Part shown: positions 61,784 to 64,000 of the stretch, piece after piece | Layout of the letters: each line of letters opens with the position of its first letter | Position numbering within the stretch: position 1 is the stretch's first letter | DNA from: Alteripontixanthobacter sp. | GTDB lineage: Bacteria; Pseudomonadota; Alphaproteobacteria; Sphingomonadales; Sphingomonadaceae | DNA length: 64,000 bases | Direction of reading: 5' to 3' | Assembly (NCBI GenBank): GCA_039968605.1 | Contig: JBDVPM010000008.1 | Location: 2,470,968-2,534,967, forward strand | Program-made: the position numbers and the translations under genes | Notes under the pieces: model-generated | What the model saw: the letters and a program-made list of their open reading frames with translations, nothing else | Told to the model about the DNA's origin: nothing | The model's database searches: none

Positions 61784-62653
61784 ATGACAGTACCCGGCAA
61801 CGATTTGAAACAGGCTGAAACCACCACCGTGAGCACACAACGCCCCCACCGCATCACTTTCGCCAATGAAAAGGGCGGCACCGGCAAATCCACCACCGCA
61901 GTGCATGTCGCCGTGGCGCTGGCCTATCGCGGGGCGAAAGTTGCGGCGATCGATCTCGACCCGCGTCAGCGCACGCTCTACCGCTATTTCGAGAACCGGG
62001 CGGAGTTGATGAACAAGCGCGGCATCGATTTGCCGACCGCACAGTTCGACGTGCTGGAAACGGATGATCCGGCGGTGCTGGAGCAGCGGATCGGGAGCCT
62101 GGCGGCGGGCTGCGATTTCCTGGTGATAGATACGCCGGGGCGCGACGATCCGATTGCACGCCATGCTTCTACCGAGGCCGACACGCTGGTCACCCCGATG
62201 AATGACAGCTTCGTGGATTTCGACTTGATCGGGCAGGTCGATCCGGAAAACTTCAAGGTCCGCCGGCTGTCCTTCTATGCCGAGGCGATCTGGGAAGCGC
62301 GCAAGACCCGCGCGATGAATGCCGCAGGCAGCTCCCGCCCGGCGATGGACTGGATCGTGGTTCGCAACCGCACCGGCCATACCGAGGCGCGCAACCAGCA
62401 GCGGGTCGAGCGGGCACTGGGCGAATTGTCCAAACGCGCCGGTTTCCGCTCGGCGCAGGGCCTGTCCGAAAGGGTGATCTACCGCGAATTGTTCCCCGCC
62501 GGGCTGACCCTGCTGGACAAGGGCCATCTGGGCGAGCTGGGCACCAGCCACCTCGTCGCACGGCAGGAAATGCGCAATCTGCTGATGGCGCTGCGGCTTC
62601 CCCCGATCAGCGAGAACCCGGCGGAGACAGCGCGCGAGCTGGAGCCGGCATGA
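61784..62653 (+). CDS. mipZ: Division-plane positioning ATPase MipZ
   Basis: MipZ is a ParA-like ATPase that forms a gradient from the ParB-bound origin and inhibits FtsZ, placing the division site at midcell in alphaproteobacteria. The 289-residue protein has the deviant Walker [22 protein letters not shown] near 27-47, [16 protein letters not shown] (typical MipZ), the Walker B FLVIDTPG near 111-118, and [22 protein letters not shown] near 130-151, which separates MipZ from ordinary ParA. The ATG used gives a 26-residue variable N-terminus; GTG at 61829 is an alternative. The next gene overlaps by 4 bp. Confidence 0.95.
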   Translation: MTVPGNDLKQAETTTVSTQRPHRITFANEKGGTGKSTTAVHVAVALAYRGAKVAAIDLDPRQRTLYRYFENRAELMNKRGIDLPTAQFDVLETDDPAVLEQRIGSLAAGCDFLVIDTPGRDDPIARHASTEADTLVTPMNDSFVDFDLIGQVDPENFKVRRLSFYAEAIWEARKTRAMNAAGSSRPAMDWIVVRNRTGHTEARNQQRVERALGELSKRAGFRSAQGLSERVIYRELFPAGLTLLDKGHLGELGTSHLVARQEMRNLLMALRLPPISENPAETARELEPA

Positions 62654-62958
62654 TCCGCCTGCTGGTCCTGGTCGCGATCGGCTGCGTGGCCTGCAAGGCG
62701 ATCCTCGGCAAATGGCCGTGGGAATATCTTCGCACCGCTCCCACCCGCAGCCAGGCTATATTCCAGGCGCGCAAGCTGCTGGGCGTGCCCGCGACCGCCA
62801 ATCGCAGCGAAATCCGTGCGGCGCACAAGCGGATGTTGGCCATGATCCACCCCGATCGCGGCGGAACCAATGCCCAGGTTCACGAGGCCGATGCCGCGCG
62901 CGACCTGCTGCTCGAACAGCTTCCCCCGAGTCTTAACGAAAGCGACCCATCCAAATGA
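62650..62958 (+). CDS. Membrane-anchored J-domain protein (TIM14/DnaJ-like)
   Basis: A 102-residue protein with an N-terminal hydrophobic anchor (about 2-20). A compact J domain occupies the C-terminal half (about 40-95), with the HPD motif in MIHPDRGGTNAQVHEADAARDLL. It resembles mitochondrial Pam18/TIM14-type co-chaperones, as is common in alphaproteobacteria. It would recruit DnaK at the inner membrane. It overlaps mipZ by 4 bp and the phosphomannomutase gene by 4 bp. Confidence 0.88.
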   Translation: MIRLLVLVAIGCVACKAILGKWPWEYLRTAPTRSQAIFQARKLLGVPATANRSEIRAAHKRMLAMIHPDRGGTNAQVHEADAARDLLLEQLPPSLNESDPSK

Positions 62959-64000
62959 GCCATCAATTCGATCCCACCGTTCTGCGCGAATACGATATTC
63001 GCGGCATTATCGGCGAAACGCTGGGGCCGGACGATGCACGGGCGATCGGACGCGGCTTCGCCACGCTATTGCGGCGCGCTGTGGACCCGGATGCGCCCTG
63101 CAAGATTGCGGTGGGTTACGATGGCCGGGTCAGCTCCCCCATCCTGGAGCATGCGCTGATCGAAGGCATTACCGCCAGCGGATGCGATGCCGTGCGGATC
63201 GGGCTGAGCGCCACGCCGATGCTGTATTACGCCGAAGCGTCAGCCGACGATGTGGATGGCGGCATTCAGATAACCGGCAGCCATAATCCCGCCAATTACA
63301 ATGGCTTCAAGATGGTATTTCAGGGGCGACCGTTTTTCGGGGCGGATATTCTCGGGCTTGGCAAGATGGCTGCCGCAGGAGATTGGGGCGACGGTGCGGG
63401 AGAGGTCGAGACGCGCGATGTGATGGACGCCTATATCGACAGGCTGCTCGGCGCATTGGACGGGCTCGACATGGATGCGCTCGAGGATATGAAGGTCGGC
63501 TGGGATGCCGGCAACGGCTCTGCCGGGCCCGCTCTGGAACGGCTCGTCACCCGGCTGCCGGGCGAACATCATGTGCTTTACGCCGATGTCGATGGCGACT
63601 TCCCCAATCATCATCCCGATCCAACAGTGGAAGCCAATCTGGAGGATCTGCGCAGCGCGGTCGCAGGCAACAAGCTCGATTTCGGAGTGGCTTTCGACGG
63701 TGACGGCGACCGGATCGGCGCGATCGATGGCGAGGGACGCGTTATCTGGGGCGATCAGCTGTTGATGATCTATGCCGAAGATCTTCTGCGCGAACGGCCG
63801 AACTCCACCATTATCGCCGATGTTAAGGCCAGCCGCGCATTGTTCGACCATGTCGCGGCGCATGGCGGCAAGCCGGTGATGTGGAAGACCGGCCACAGCC
63901 TGATAAAATCCAAAATGAAGGAAACAGGCGCTCCGCTGGCCGGCGAGATGAGCGGCCACGTGTTCTTCGCCGATACCTACTACGGCTATGACGACGCGCT
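62955..64000 (+). CDS. Phosphomannomutase/phosphoglucomutase (N-terminal part)
   Basis: An alpha-D-phosphohexomutase that isomerises mannose-6-P/mannose-1-P or glucose-6-P/glucose-1-P. The first 348 residues are in the window and the end is cut by its right edge. Motifs: TVLREYDIRG near 8-17 (N-terminal signature), GIQITGSHNPANYNGFKM near 100-117 with the phosphorylated Ser, and the Mg2+-binding AFDGDGDRIG near 243-252. MSGHVFF lies near 334-340. Proteins of this length are often called algC/pgm in sphingomonads; substrate preference is not readable. The ATG overlaps the upstream stop. Confidence 0.93.
   Translation, partial: MSHQFDPTVLREYDIRGIIGETLGPDDARAIGRGFATLLRRAVDPDAPCKIAVGYDGRVSSPILEHALIEGITASGCDAVRIGLSATPMLYYAEASADDVDGGIQITGSHNPANYNGFKMVFQGRPFFGADILGLGKMAAAGDWGDGAGEVETRDVMDAYIDRLLGALDGLDMDALEDMKVGWDAGNGSAGPALERLVTRLPGEHHVLYADVDGDFPNHHPDPTVEANLEDLRSAVAGNKLDFGVAFDGDGDRIGAIDGEGRVIWGDQLLMIYAEDLLRERPNSTIIADVKASRALFDHVAAHGGKPVMWKTGHSLIKSKMKETGAPLAGEMSGHVFFADTYYGYDDA

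Noticed and set aside
1-64000. CRISPR array, rRNA operon, insertion sequence or riboswitch
   Set aside because: No regularly spaced repeats, no rRNA segments, no transposase gene and no recognisable riboswitch core were seen on either strand.

Overview
The window is high-GC (about 65%) chromosomal DNA of an alphaproteobacterium. The gene set fits the order Sphingomonadales, most likely an Erythrobacteraceae-type genome. Indicators are SciP (DUF1153), the division-plane ATPase MipZ, the fabI/yihY/dnaJ block divergent from pdxH, a petABC bc1 operon, and several EcfG-type promoters of the alphaproteobacterial general stress response. The taxonomic call comes from recognising these families, not from a database search.

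Region 1 (1-17.1 kb) holds a truncated sugar-nucleotide epimerase, then fabI, a YihY/BrkB membrane protein and a CbpA-like J-domain protein on the minus strand. Opposite them lies pdxH/CDF transporter/PhzF. Next come a lipoprotein serine hydrolase, mnmA, an unknown gene overlapping sciP, a GlsB/YeaQ stress membrane protein with an EcfG-like promoter, and an RND efflux adaptor/permease pair followed by a DUF445 protein. Region 2 (17.1-34 kb) holds a sigma-region-2-only protein, a TonB-C-like exported protein, etfBA, sucC, a bisphosphate nucleotidase-like phosphatase, a glycine-zipper OmpA protein and a CNNM/CorC-type protein. It also has the ileS-lspA-DUF3035 operon and a tightly overlapping gpmA-purE-purK-folA-ribF-GDPD operon. 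Region 3 (34-50.3 kb) holds tRNA-Thr(GGT), two bacterial-PH proteins, PRC-barrel and GNAT stress genes behind EcfG-like promoters, a threonine aldolase, a DMT exporter, pepN, pgeF, petABC, apt, a CPA-type antiporter with an RCK-like domain, an OmpA lipoprotein and tRNA-Gly(TCC).

Region 4 (about 50.3-60.7 kb) is a lower-GC genomic island in the 3' end of tRNA-Gly. It is bounded by 14-bp direct repeats. It holds a decayed P4-type tyrosine integrase (internal deletion plus frame change), a single-polypeptide type ISP/IIG-like restriction-modification enzyme, an unknown protein, an AlpA/Xis-like HTH protein and an HTH_36-like protein. Its right part is an overlapping three-gene operon: a DUF262 protein without a visible nuclease domain, an AAA ATPase of DUF3696 type, and a protein I do not recognise. 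This operon is the best candidate in the window for an undescribed defence system. Region 5 (60.8-64 kb) returns to core genes: panC, mipZ, a membrane-anchored J-domain protein and a truncated phosphomannomutase/phosphoglucomutase.

The ordinary genes cover fatty-acid, purine, folate, flavin, pantothenate and B6 metabolism, respiration, translation and envelope maintenance. The more unusual observations are the island, the four EcfG-like promoters, a composition anomaly inside ileS, an RND permease with extra membrane segments, and the sigma-like protein without region 4.
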